From NCBI RefSeq assembly GCF_038396785.1, contig NZ_CP151087.1, positions 4,154,001 to 4,218,000 of the forward strand: a stretch of DNA of 64,000 nucleotides. Reading direction: 5' to 3'. The notes beneath the pieces are model-generated. The model had not been told where the DNA came from. It did no database searches and worked only from the letters and a program-made list of their open reading frames with translations. The position numbers and the translations under genes were made by a program. This stretch comes from Sphingobacterium thalpophilum. GTDB taxonomy: Bacteria; Bacteroidota; Bacteroidia; Sphingobacteriales; Sphingobacteriaceae. Positions 1 to 8,334 of the stretch are shown piece by piece (positions within the stretch are counted from its first letter, which is position 1; every line of letters starts with the position of its first letter).

Positions 1-87
1 ACCGATTTTTTCTAAAACTTTTTTACCCCAAGTTGTTACTTCTTGACCGATGCCATCTCCAGGTATGATTAAAATATTTTTCTTCAT
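1..87 (-). CDS. leuB: 3-isopropylmalate dehydrogenase, N-terminal fragment
   Basis: Only the first 29 codons lie in the window; the rest is off the left edge. The start MKKNILIIPGDGIGQEV is the conserved opening strand and the IPGDGIG substrate/cofactor loop of the isopropylmalate/isocitrate dehydrogenase family. LeuB oxidatively decarboxylates 3-isopropylmalate in leucine synthesis using NAD+. It follows leuC and leuD on the same strand, separated from leuD by an ABC ATPase gene and a 177-bp spacer that contains an inverted-repeat cluster, so it may be only partly co-transcribed with the genes upstream. Isocitrate dehydrogenase shares the motif, but the leu context favours LeuB. Confidence 0.88.
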   Translation of the reverse strand, partial: MKKNILIIPGDGIGQEVTTWGKKVLEKIG

Positions 88-247
88 TGTATTTTTAGTA
101 TTGAGCTATCAGTGATATGTATATTGAAACTTTGGAAGATAGGCCTAAGCCCTATTGTAATGTCTTTATTTTTGACTTTTGATTTCCAGTGTTTTGTCGA
201 TAGCTTGATTCTTTTTTTATTTTTTTGTTCTTGTTTTCGAATTAATT

Positions 248-300
248 GAAGTTATCCACATTTTTTATGTGGATAAAGCTTCTTTTTTGTGGATAACTTC
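248..300. repeat. Inverted-repeat cluster of three TTATCCACA units
   Basis: GAAGTTATCCACA (248-260) and TGTGGATAACTTC (288-300) form a perfect 13-bp inverted repeat. A third copy, TGTGGATAA (268-276), lies between them and can pair with 252-260 across a 7-nt loop. On the minus-strand transcript two upstream strands therefore compete for one downstream strand. Each unit is also an exact match to the classical DnaA box TTATCCACA. It spans the stop of the ABC ATPase gene. It may be a terminator or attenuator before leuB, or a DnaA-binding cluster. A clean U-run is missing. Confidence 0.6.
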
Positions 301-1743
301 GGATACAGCCTTTACTTCTCCTTTTTCCAACACGATTTTATTGTCAATGCAGGTTGGTAGTTGTGTCTGGAAGTGCCCTACATAAATGAGCGTCTGGCCA
401 CTTTTACTGAGGTCATCAATGACATCGTTGAAATACTGGGTCTGCTCTTTATCTAAGCCCTGACAAGGTTCGTCCAAAATCAGCAATTCTGGATGTTTCA
501 CGATCGTGCGAGCCAATAGGACCAAACGTTGTTGGCCTAATGGTAACGACCCCAAGGTTTTGTGTTTAACCTCTTTAAGGTCAAAAAAATGGAGAATTTG
601 CTCGAGCTTTTGCTGTTGTTCAAATCCTAATCGCTGGTATAGGCTCATGGAATCAAAAAATCCAGAAGCAATAGTCTGCCCAACGTTGGCATTCATATCA
701 TAGTACCAATGCAATTCTGGCGATATAATACCCAAATGTTCTTTGATATCCCAAATGCTTTCTCCAGATCCTCTTTTTTTGCCAAAAAGATGGATGTCGT
801 TGGCATAGGCCTGTGGATGATCGCCGTTGATTAAACTGAGCAACGTGGATTTTCCTGAACCATTATGCCCTTGTAACAACCATTTTTCGCCGGCTTTTAC
901 TTCCCAGTCAATATTCTTTAAGACTTGTTTTTCGCCATAGGAGATATTGATCTTGTTCATTTTTACCATGATCGGAGAAGTTACTTCAGGGGCTCGTTGC
1001 AGAAAATAGGGGAGTGCCTTTCTTGTGCGGGGCAATCCTCTGGATAACGCATTGCTATTTTGGCGAATAACAATCTTACCATGCTGGATTTCCGCAAAAC
1101 GATTGATGCAGCTTGGTTGTTCATCATCATTGCTAATGAGCAACAAAGAAACGCCTTTATCTGCAAGCTGATCAAAAATCTGATTGAGATCTTTCCGAGA
1201 CTGTGCATCTAGTCCTGTATAAGGCTGGTCGATAATGAGCACCTGAGGTTGAAGCCACAGCGCTTTGATCAATTGTAGTCTTTTGTGTTCGCCACTTGAA
1301 AGTTCAATCAACTGCTGATCTTTGAAATTTTCGAATCCAAAAATGTTCAGGTAAGAACGTACGTTTTCAAAAGAAAGCTGTTCTTCTTGCGCAAAATGTT
1401 TCAACTCAGCAAAAACCGTTAATGTATCGTTTTTTGCAAATTTGTTGTAGCGCTGTTGGTAATAGAAATTGCGATCGCCTTCAAGATTGGTAAACTGAAA
1501 CCAATTGGAAACGTAGTGAATTTTCGCTGGCAGTGGGCTTGTTGGATTAAGGTGGAATGTGATCTCGCCTTCATACTTCAATTGCCCGGCAATCGCTTTT
1601 GCAAGTGTGGTTTTTCCTGTACCGCTAGGACCGCCTAAGATCCATTGTTCGCCAGGAAAAATTTGCCAATTTAAGTCTTGCAGTACGGTATCTTTACCGT
1701 ACTGAATGGTTAAATTGGCAATATGGACGACAGGATCTACCAT
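265..1743 (-). CDS. ModF-like tandem ABC ATPase
   Basis: A 492-residue protein with two ABC ATPase domains and no membrane segment. Domain 1 has a Walker A (GPSGTGKT, about 38-45), a signature LSSGEHKR (148-155) and a Walker B reading LIIDQP, so the usual catalytic Glu is Gln173. Domain 2 has Walker A GHNGSGKST (291-299), a degenerate signature LPLGQQR and a normal Walker B LILDEP (Glu424). The layout resembles E. coli ModF/PhrA, a soluble ABC protein whose function is poorly defined. The gene starts inside the leuD stop region (7-bp overlap), so it is translated as part of the leu operon. No permease gene is adjacent. The family call is fairly sure; the cellular role is unknown. Confidence 0.8.
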   Translation of the reverse strand: MVDPVVHIANLTIQYGKDTVLQDLNWQIFPGEQWILGGPSGTGKTTLAKAIAGQLKYEGEITFHLNPTSPLPAKIHYVSNWFQFTNLEGDRNFYYQQRYNKFAKNDTLTVFAELKHFAQEEQLSFENVRSYLNIFGFENFKDQQLIELSSGEHKRLQLIKALWLQPQVLIIDQPYTGLDAQSRKDLNQIFDQLADKGVSLLLISNDDEQPSCINRFAEIQHGKIVIRQNSNALSRGLPRTRKALPYFLQRAPEVTSPIMVKMNKINISYGEKQVLKNIDWEVKAGEKWLLQGHNGSGKSTLLSLINGDHPQAYANDIHLFGKKRGSGESIWDIKEHLGIISPELHWYYDMNANVGQTIASGFFDSMSLYQRLGFEQQQKLEQILHFFDLKEVKHKTLGSLPLGQQRLVLLARTIVKHPELLILDEPCQGLDKEQTQYFNDVIDDLSKSGQTLIYVGHFQTQLPTCIDNKIVLEKGEVKAVSEVIHKKEALST

Positions 1744-2327
1744 TGTCTGTTTGCTTCAAATGCTTCGATTGAATCTTTCTGGTTAAGGATAAAATCAATG
1801 TCATCATATCCATTGATCAAACATGATTTTTTGTATGGATTGATTTCAAACTCAAATTGATCACCTGTCTCTGTCAACATGACTGTTTGTTTTTCAAGAT
1901 CAACGATAATCGCTGTTGTCGGATTTTGGTGCACCAATTCGAAAATTTTTGCCAAAAACTCTTCGGGTACCTGAATCGGTAATACACCATTGTTAAGGGC
2001 ATTTCCTTTGAATATATCGGCAAAGAATGAGCTGATGACCACATCAAAACCATAGTCTTGAATAGCCCATGCGGCATGTTCGCGGCTTGAACCACAACCA
2101 AAATTCTTACCGGCAACCAATATTTTCCCTGTATAGGTCGGATTGTTCAGTACAAAGTCAGTTTTGGGCTGATTGTCTGTATCAAAACGCCAGTCGCGGA
2201 ATAAATTATCACCAAAACCTTCACGCGTGGTTGCTTTTAGAAAGCGTGCTGGAATAATTTGATCGGTATCAATATTTTCGATAGGTAGAGGGACTACCTG
2301 TGACGTTAAAGTTTCAAATTTTTTCAT
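1737..2327 (-). CDS. leuD: 3-isopropylmalate dehydratase small subunit
   Basis: A 196-residue LeuD with the swivel-domain motifs NIDTDQIIPARFL near the N-terminus and GCGSSREHAAWAI in the middle, which shape the substrate site. With LeuC it isomerises 2-isopropylmalate to 3-isopropylmalate. Length matches the family (about 195-200). It begins 10 bp after leuC and its last 7 bp overlap the start of the ABC ATPase gene, which implies translational coupling. No anomalies were seen. Confidence 0.97.
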   Translation of the reverse strand: MKKFETLTSQVVPLPIENIDTDQIIPARFLKATTREGFGDNLFRDWRFDTDNQPKTDFVLNNPTYTGKILVAGKNFGCGSSREHAAWAIQDYGFDVVISSFFADIFKGNALNNGVLPIQVPEEFLAKIFELVHQNPTTAIIVDLEKQTVMLTETGDQFEFEINPYKKSCLINGYDDIDFILNQKDSIEAFEANRQW

Positions 2328-2337
2328 TTTTTTCTGC

Positions 2338-3735
2338 TTAGATCAACTCTCTTACATCGGTTACTTTACCTGTTACTGCCGCAGCTGCTGCTGTCAAAGG
2401 AGATACCAGCATGGTGCGGGCATTCGGTCCCTGACGCCCTTCGAAATTTCTATTTGAAGTCGAAACACAATATTTACCAGCAGGGATTTTATCTTCGTTC
2501 ATACCTAAACATGCCGAGCATCCGGGTTCACGTAACTGGAATCCTGCCGCTTCAAATATTTTATCCAAGCCTTCTTCTTTAGCTTGTTTTTCTACTTGTT
2601 TTGAGCCCGGTACAATCCATACTTCAACGTCTTGTGCTTTTTGCTTGCCTTTAACGAATGAAGCTACTTCACGTAAATCTTCAATACGGGAATTGGTACA
2701 ACTTCCGATGAACACATAATCAACACGGTTGCCTAAGACTGTTGAGTCATCTTTGAAGCCCATGTAATCCAATGCTTTTTGGTACGATGGTCTTTCTGAT
2801 TCCGCTTGTGCGCTAGTTGCTGGAATATGCTCAGCGATACCCATACCCATGCCTGGGTTAGTACCATAAGTAATCATTGGCGCAATGTCTGCAGCATCAA
2901 AAGTCAACACTTTATCAAAGATGGCATCTTCGTCAGAATACAATGTTTTCCAGTACGCTAGGGCTTTATCCCATTCCTCACCTTTCGGCGCGAATTCACG
3001 GCCTTCTACATAGTCGAAAGTGATCTGATCCGGAGCAATTAAGCCTCCACGTGCACCCATTTCGATACTCATGTTACAAATGGTCATACGTGCTTCCATG
3101 CTTAATGAACGGATTGCTGAACCGGCATATTCAATAAAGTAACCTGTACCGCCCGCAGCAGAGATTTTGGAGATGATATATAGGATGATATCTTTTGCCC
3201 CAACACAGTTTTGAAGGGGACCGTTGACTTCAATTTTCATTGTTTTTGGCTTCGACTGCAATAAACATTGTGTTGCGAAGACCTGTTCAACTTGAGAGGT
3301 TCCAATACCAAAAGCAATAGCTCCAAAAGCACCATGTGTTGAGGTATGACTATCGCCACAGACCATCGTTTTACCTGGTAGGGTGATACCCAGCTCCGGA
3401 CCAATAACGTGTACAATCCCTTGGTATGGATGCCCCAAACCATATAATTCAATACCAAATTCAGCACAATTTTTGGTGAGCATATCAACTTGATAACGGG
3501 ATAGCTCTTCTTTGATCGGTAAATGTTGATTGAGTGTCGGTACGTTGTGGTCGGCAGTAGCTACCGTTTGCTTTGGACGAAAAACTGGGATTCCTCTTTT
3601 ACGCAAACCATCGAAAGCTTGAGGTGAAGTAACTTCATGAATCAAGTGGGTGTCGATATATATAATATCCGGAAACCCTTCTTCACGCTTGACGACGTGC
3701 GCATCCCAAATCTTTTCTACTAATGTTTTTGACAT
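2338..3735 (-). CDS. leuC: 3-isopropylmalate dehydratase large subunit
   Basis: A 465-residue aconitase-superfamily enzyme. The three cysteines expected to hold the [4Fe-4S] cluster are Cys346 (GSCTNSR) and Cys406/Cys409 (CSACLG). CGDSHTSTHGA (126-136) is the conserved substrate-site segment. It works with LeuD in leucine synthesis. It lies 134 bp downstream of ilvC, the widest gap but one in the operon, and that gap carries a perfect hairpin. Length and motifs are standard. Confidence 0.97.
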   Translation of the reverse strand: MSKTLVEKIWDAHVVKREEGFPDIIYIDTHLIHEVTSPQAFDGLRKRGIPVFRPKQTVATADHNVPTLNQHLPIKEELSRYQVDMLTKNCAEFGIELYGLGHPYQGIVHVIGPELGITLPGKTMVCGDSHTSTHGAFGAIAFGIGTSQVEQVFATQCLLQSKPKTMKIEVNGPLQNCVGAKDIILYIISKISAAGGTGYFIEYAGSAIRSLSMEARMTICNMSIEMGARGGLIAPDQITFDYVEGREFAPKGEEWDKALAYWKTLYSDEDAIFDKVLTFDAADIAPMITYGTNPGMGMGIAEHIPATSAQAESERPSYQKALDYMGFKDDSTVLGNRVDYVFIGSCTNSRIEDLREVASFVKGKQKAQDVEVWIVPGSKQVEKQAKEEGLDKIFEAAGFQLREPGCSACLGMNEDKIPAGKYCVSTSNRNFEGRQGPNARTMLVSPLTAAAAAVTGKVTDVRELI

Positions 3736-3769
3736 TTTTTATTCTCTCTTATGTTATTTTTATATGAAC

Positions 3770-3804
3770 CAAGGTGATATTGTAAATGTCTCAATATCAC
3801 CTTG
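3770..3804 (-). other. Intercistronic hairpin between ilvC and leuC
   Basis: CAAGGTGATATTG (3770-3782) and CAATATCACCTTG (3792-3804) form a perfect 13-bp stem with a 9-nt loop. On the minus-strand transcript it is not followed by a U-run, so a simple intrinsic terminator is doubtful. It could be a processing or mRNA-stability element that sets ilv and leu output separately. Confidence 0.6.
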
Positions 3805-3869
3805 ATTTCAATATACTAAATTACGAAATATTCATGATTTTTGGAGCATGTATAATTTCGTATGAACTT

Positions 3870-5351
3870 TTAAACAGTTTTGATCGCTTTCATTGCAGTC
3901 ATCGCTTTACGCAATTTGCGACCAACGATTTCTACAGGGTGATCACGCAAAATTTCATTGATGACAACCAATTGTGCGTTATCAACTGCAGCATCTTTGT
4001 TGTCGTTAAAGTTTTTACCGACTAAATCCGTATCAACAGTTTTCATGAAGTCTGCCAACAAAGGTTTACAAGCTTGGTCGAATAGGTAACAACCGTATTC
4101 TGCTGTATCAGAGATAACACGGTTCATTTCGAACAACTTCTTGCGAGCGATTGTGTTAGCGATCAATGGTGTTTCGTGCAATGATTCGTAGTATGCTGAT
4201 TCTGGTTTGATACCTGCTTCAACCATTGTTTCGAATGCCAATTCAACACCTGCACGGATGAAAGCAACCATTAGCGTATAGTTGTCGAAGTATTCTTGTT
4301 CGTTGATTTTAACATCACCAGCAGGTGTTTTTTCGAATGCAGTTTCACCTGTTTCGGCTCTCCATTTCAATAAATTTGCATCACCATTTGCCCAATCTTC
4401 CATCATGGTCTTGCTAAAGTGACCTGACATGATATCATCTTGGTGTTTTTGGAATAAAGGACGCATGATATCCTTCAATTCTTCTGAGATCTCAAATGCT
4501 TTTACTTTTGCAGGGTTGCTCAAACGGTCCATCATTCCGCTTACACCACCATGTTTCAAGGCTTCCGTAATCACTTCTACACCGTATTGTACCAATTTCG
4601 ATGCGTAACCAGCTTCGATACCTTTCTCGATCATTTTGTCGAAAGACAAGATCGATCCTGTTTGCAACAATCCACAAAGAATTGTTTGCTCACCCATCAA
4701 ATCTGATTTTACCTCAGCTACGAATGAAGATTTCAATACACCAGCCTTGTGTCCACCTGTCCCTACACAGTACGCTTTTGCTTCAGCCCAGCCTTTTCCT
4801 TGTGGATCATTTTCCGGGTGAACAGCGATTAAAGTAGGAACACCAAAACCACGAAGGTACTCTGCACGAACCTCAGAACCTGGACATTTTGGAGCAACCA
4901 TGATGACAGTAATATCTTTACGGATTTGCATACCTTCTTCAACGATGTTGAAACCGTGTGAATACGATAACGTAGCGCCTTCTTTCATCAAGGGCATTAC
5001 AGCGTTGATTACTGAAGTATGTTGTTTATCTGGAGTCAAGTTGATAACTAAATCCGCAGATGGGATCAATTCTTCGTAAGTGCCTACGTTAAAGTTGTTG
5101 TCCGTAGCGTTTTTCCAAGAATCTCTTTTTTGTTCAATAGCTTCTTTACGCAAAGCATAAGAAACGTCCAGTCCGCTATCTCTTAAGTTTAAACCTTGGT
5201 TCAAGCCTTGCGCACCACATCCTACGATTACGATTTTTTTACCTTTTAAAGCATTTACACCATCCGTGAATTCGGTGTTGTCCATGAATTCAGCGTGACT
5301 TAATTGTTCTAACTGCTCTCTAAGCGGTAAGGTGTTGAAATAATTTGCCAT
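3870..5351 (-). CDS. ilvC: Ketol-acid reductoisomerase, long (class II) type
   Basis: A 493-residue IlvC. The nucleotide-binding fold starts with IVIVGCGAQGLNQGLNLRDSG (GxGxxG, around 40-60), and the length is that of the long E. coli-type enzyme with a duplicated knotted C-terminal domain rather than the ~330-residue short form. It converts acetolactate or acetohydroxybutyrate to the dihydroxy acids using NADPH and Mg2+. It is the third enzymatic step of the ilv part of the operon. The ATG at 5351 gives the expected N-terminus MANYFNTLPLREQ. Confidence 0.97.
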   Translation of the reverse strand: MANYFNTLPLREQLEQLSHAEFMDNTEFTDGVNALKGKKIVIVGCGAQGLNQGLNLRDSGLDVSYALRKEAIEQKRDSWKNATDNNFNVGTYEELIPSADLVINLTPDKQHTSVINAVMPLMKEGATLSYSHGFNIVEEGMQIRKDITVIMVAPKCPGSEVRAEYLRGFGVPTLIAVHPENDPQGKGWAEAKAYCVGTGGHKAGVLKSSFVAEVKSDLMGEQTILCGLLQTGSILSFDKMIEKGIEAGYASKLVQYGVEVITEALKHGGVSGMMDRLSNPAKVKAFEISEELKDIMRPLFQKHQDDIMSGHFSKTMMEDWANGDANLLKWRAETGETAFEKTPAGDVKINEQEYFDNYTLMVAFIRAGVELAFETMVEAGIKPESAYYESLHETPLIANTIARKKLFEMNRVISDTAEYGCYLFDQACKPLLADFMKTVDTDLVGKNFNDNKDAAVDNAQLVVINEILRDHPVEIVGRKLRKAMTAMKAIKTV

Positions 5352-5387
5352 TGTTTTACTTTCTTTCTGTTATGGGTTGTTGATTAT

Positions 5388-5861
5388 TTATTTTAATTCT
5401 TGTACTAATCTGCGTTGTGCCATGGCGTAACCGAAATGAACGTTGTCGTGTCCTGATGTCAGGGCAATGACCTCTTCGATCGTGTCCATCGGATAACCAT
5501 AGGTCGCCGTTGAAAAGGAGGTGATTTCTCCGAAAACACCGTTCTCATAGTCAGCAGCAATTTGCTCAATACTGCGGATTGCGATTTCTTTCAATTCATC
5601 AACCTCTGCTTGTTCAACAAAGCGGGTTGGCTTGGTGTCTTTTTTATAATCTTCGTTATAGTTCACCCAAGTCGTATCGGCCTTGATTCCCGTACGGACA
5701 TAGACCAAGGTCTGTGTACTGACGACAATGTGCGCAAAATTCCAGATGATATTGTTGTTAAATCCCGCGGGAATTTTGTTAAGCTGTTCAATGGAAAGAC
5801 CGTCAAGTAATTCAATGAATTTTTGACGTGACTTTAAGATAAATTTAAATGTCTCTTGCAT
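5388..5861 (-). CDS. DinB-superfamily protein inside the ilv operon
   Basis: A 157-residue protein with the DinB/YfiT-like four-helix fold. The likely metal-binding histidine triad is His44 (NFAHIV), His138 and His142 (GHDNVHFG). Members of the superfamily are metal-dependent enzymes, often thiol (bacillithiol or mycothiol) S-transferases, but many have no known activity. It sits 36 bp upstream of ilvC and 14 bp after ilvN, so it must be co-transcribed with them. Nothing in its sequence ties it to branched-chain amino acid chemistry. The family call is good; the function is unknown. Confidence 0.75.
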   Translation of the reverse strand: MQETFKFILKSRQKFIELLDGLSIEQLNKIPAGFNNNIIWNFAHIVVSTQTLVYVRTGIKADTTWVNYNEDYKKDTKPTRFVEQAEVDELKEIAIRSIEQIAADYENGVFGEITSFSTATYGYPMDTIEEVIALTSGHDNVHFGYAMAQRRLVQELK

Positions 5862-5875
5862 AATACTATTAAAGC

Positions 5876-6466
5876 TTACATTGTAAATACATCATCTCTT
5901 TTGTCGAGATACTCGTTTTCTACAATTTCTATCGATGGTTCCTTGGCTTCAAACTGAACCAATTTGGAATGGAAACCTGCACTATCTTTAATGATAGCGA
6001 TACGTGCGCCACGGACAAATTCGATCAAACCATATTTGGTCAATTCTTCTGTCAACTTATCGATCTCCTCGCGGTGACCTGCAGTTTCAAAGACAATATA
6101 GTCGTTGCGGATCACAACAACATTGGCACCATATTGACGTAATAAACGTTCTACATATACTTTTTCATTGACCACATCCGCAGGTACTTTATACAGCGCC
6201 TGTTCTTGCCAGATCACTTCATCATTGGTGTTGTAATAGGCCTTAAGGATATCAATCTGTTTTTCCAGTTGACGACAAAGCTTACGTAGAACATCTTCAG
6301 CCTCCGTGATTACGATGGTAAAACGATGTATTCCTTCTACTTCAGAAGGGGAAGTATTCAAGCTTTCAATATTGATTTTTCTTCTTGAAAAAATTGTTGA
6401 GATCCGACCGATAAGACCGATTGAATTCTCTGTATATAAGGTGATGGTATATTCTTGTTTTTCCAT
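5876..6466 (-). CDS. ilvN: Acetolactate synthase regulatory subunit
   Basis: A 196-residue protein. The N-terminal ACT domain (about 5-80) opens with YTITLYTENSIGLIGRIS, the valine-binding region of IlvN/IlvH. The second half is the C-terminal regulatory domain (around 85-165). It activates the catalytic subunit and gives valine feedback inhibition. It lies 8 bp after ilvB, as expected for a stoichiometric partner. It is called ilvN or ilvH in different genomes. Confidence 0.95.
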   Translation of the reverse strand: MEKQEYTITLYTENSIGLIGRISTIFSRRKINIESLNTSPSEVEGIHRFTIVITEAEDVLRKLCRQLEKQIDILKAYYNTNDEVIWQEQALYKVPADVVNEKVYVERLLRQYGANVVVIRNDYIVFETAGHREEIDKLTEELTKYGLIEFVRGARIAIIKDSAGFHSKLVQFEAKEPSIEIVENEYLDKRDDVFTM

Positions 6467-6474
6467 GTTAAATT

Positions 6475-8217
6475 CTACTTTAAACGTATCTCAGATACCG
6501 ATGTTCCTTGTGCAACCATTGGGAATACATTGTTTTCCTTACCTACCATCACTTCCAATAGATATGCTCCGTCGTGATCAATCATGGTTTTCAGGGCATT
6601 ACGTAAGTCTTTACGTTCCGAAATCTTCTGACCGTCGATGTAATAGCCTTTCGCTACAGCAACAAAGTCAGGACTCGTGATATTCACGAATGAATAACGT
6701 CTGTCATGGAACAATTGCTGCCACTGGCGTACCATGCCCAAGAATTCATTGTTGAGGATCATGATTTTGACTTTTGCGCCAAATTGCATAATCGTTCCGA
6801 GCTCTTGGATCGTCATTTGTATACCACCATCACCGATGATTGCTACGACAGTTTTTTCTGGCGCGCCATACCAGGCACCGATTGCTGCTGGAAGACCAAA
6901 GCCCATTGTACCTAAGCCTCCTGAGGTTACATTCGATTTGCTGTTGTTGAATTTAGCATAGCGACAGGTTACCATTTGGTGTTGACCGACGTCCGTTGTA
7001 ATGATCGCATCACCGCCTGTCAATTCATTCAACACATGGATGACCTCACCCATGGTCATAATATCGGTTTGTGGGTGAAGTTCATTTTGGATGACTTCTT
7101 TGATTTCTTCTTTTTCAAGTTCACGGAATTGTGCAAGCCAGGCGGAATGATCTGTAGCGTTTACCAATTCCGTCAGCATTGGAAGTGACTCTTTACAGTC
7201 GCCCCATACAGGTACGGTTGTCTGTACGTTTTTGTCAATCTCTGCTGGGTCTATATCCAAATGGATTACTTTTGCTTGTTTGGCATATTTGTCCAAACGA
7301 CCTGTTACACGGTCATCGAAACGCATACCAATGGCTATTAAAACATCACATTCATTGGTCATGACATTTGGCGCATAGTTACCATGCATACCCAACATCC
7401 CTACGTGAAGTTTATGATCCGTTGGAAGTGCACTTAAGCCCATGACAGTCGATGCCGATGGAATTCCTGTCTTCTCGATAAAAGCTTTGAACTCTTCCTC
7501 TGCTTTTCCAAGAATGATGCCTTGTCCAAAAAGAACAAATGGTTTTTTTGCTTTGTTGATTAACTCGGCTGCCTGCTCAACATATTCTTTACGAACTTGT
7601 GGTGCAGGTCTATAGCTACGTACGTGGTTGCATTTTTCATAACCGAAGTAATCGAACAATTGTAGCTGTGCATTTTTAGTGATATCGATCAATACCGGTC
7701 CTGGACGACCTGTGCTGGCAATATAAAATGCTTTTGCGAGTGCAGCTGGAATTTCAGTTGCGTCGGTGACTTGGTAGTTCCATTTTGTGACTGGTGCCGT
7801 GATATTGATGACATCTGTTTCCTGAAAAGCATCTGTTCCCAAGAGTGAAGCAAAGACCTGACCTGTGACACAGACGATAGGGTTACTATCGATCATGGCA
7901 TCAGCCAGTCCAGTAACTAGGTTTGTTGCTCCAGGACCACTTGTCGCAAAGACGACGCCTGTACGACCTGAAGTTCTTGCATAACCTTGCGCCGCGTGGA
8001 TTCCACCTTGTTCATGGCGCACTAAAATATGCTTCAGACGATCCGTATAATCATAAAGGGCATCATAGATCGGCATAATTGCGCCTCCAGGATAACCAAA
8101 TACGGTATCAACTCCTTCGCTCAATAAGGCCTCCAATACAGCTTTCGATCCCGAAATTTGTGTCGGAGTTTGCTGCGCTGTAGCGGCCTTATTTTCTGTT
8201 ATTTCCAGTGTACTCAT
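6475..8217 (-). CDS. ilvB: Acetolactate synthase catalytic subunit
   Basis: A 580-residue ThDP-dependent enzyme. Glu69 in RHEQGGIHAAQGYAR is the conserved glutamate that activates ThDP, and IIGDGGIQMTIQEL ... ILNN is the ThDP/Mg2+-binding motif in the C-terminal third. It condenses two pyruvates to acetolactate, or pyruvate with 2-oxobutyrate. A 20-residue N-terminal extension precedes the conserved ISGSKAVLEALL. It begins 117 bp after ilvD, a gap with a long hairpin, and is followed at once by ilvN. Confidence 0.97.
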   Translation of the reverse strand: MSTLEITENKAATAQQTPTQISGSKAVLEALLSEGVDTVFGYPGGAIMPIYDALYDYTDRLKHILVRHEQGGIHAAQGYARTSGRTGVVFATSGPGATNLVTGLADAMIDSNPIVCVTGQVFASLLGTDAFQETDVINITAPVTKWNYQVTDATEIPAALAKAFYIASTGRPGPVLIDITKNAQLQLFDYFGYEKCNHVRSYRPAPQVRKEYVEQAAELINKAKKPFVLFGQGIILGKAEEEFKAFIEKTGIPSASTVMGLSALPTDHKLHVGMLGMHGNYAPNVMTNECDVLIAIGMRFDDRVTGRLDKYAKQAKVIHLDIDPAEIDKNVQTTVPVWGDCKESLPMLTELVNATDHSAWLAQFRELEKEEIKEVIQNELHPQTDIMTMGEVIHVLNELTGGDAIITTDVGQHQMVTCRYAKFNNSKSNVTSGGLGTMGFGLPAAIGAWYGAPEKTVVAIIGDGGIQMTIQELGTIMQFGAKVKIMILNNEFLGMVRQWQQLFHDRRYSFVNITSPDFVAVAKGYYIDGQKISERKDLRNALKTMIDHDGAYLLEVMVGKENNVFPMVAQGTSVSEIRLK

Positions 8218-8274
8218 TACGTTGATTTTTTTATTGTTGATTATTCAGTCTTTTAGTATTTAGATATTAGATCT

Positions 8275-8321
8275 GAGACATTAAGCATCGATTGTTTAGG
8301 TCTTTATCTGCTTAATGTCTC
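8275..8321 (-). other. Intercistronic hairpin between ilvD and ilvB
   Basis: GAGACATTAAGCA (8275-8287) and TGCTTAATGTCTC (8309-8321) are a perfect 13-bp inverted repeat with a 21-nt loop. It lies 14 bp after the ilvD stop. The downstream side on the minus strand is AGATCTAATATC, which is not a U-run. On the plus strand it is followed by a T-run, but no plus-strand gene is present to terminate. Confidence 0.6.
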
Positions 8322-8334
8322 TGTTTTTTATTTT

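Noticed and set aside
8275..8321. Intrinsic terminator of a plus-strand transcript, because a T-run follows the stem on that strand
   Set aside because: No plus-strand gene exists in this region; the T-run is probably incidental.
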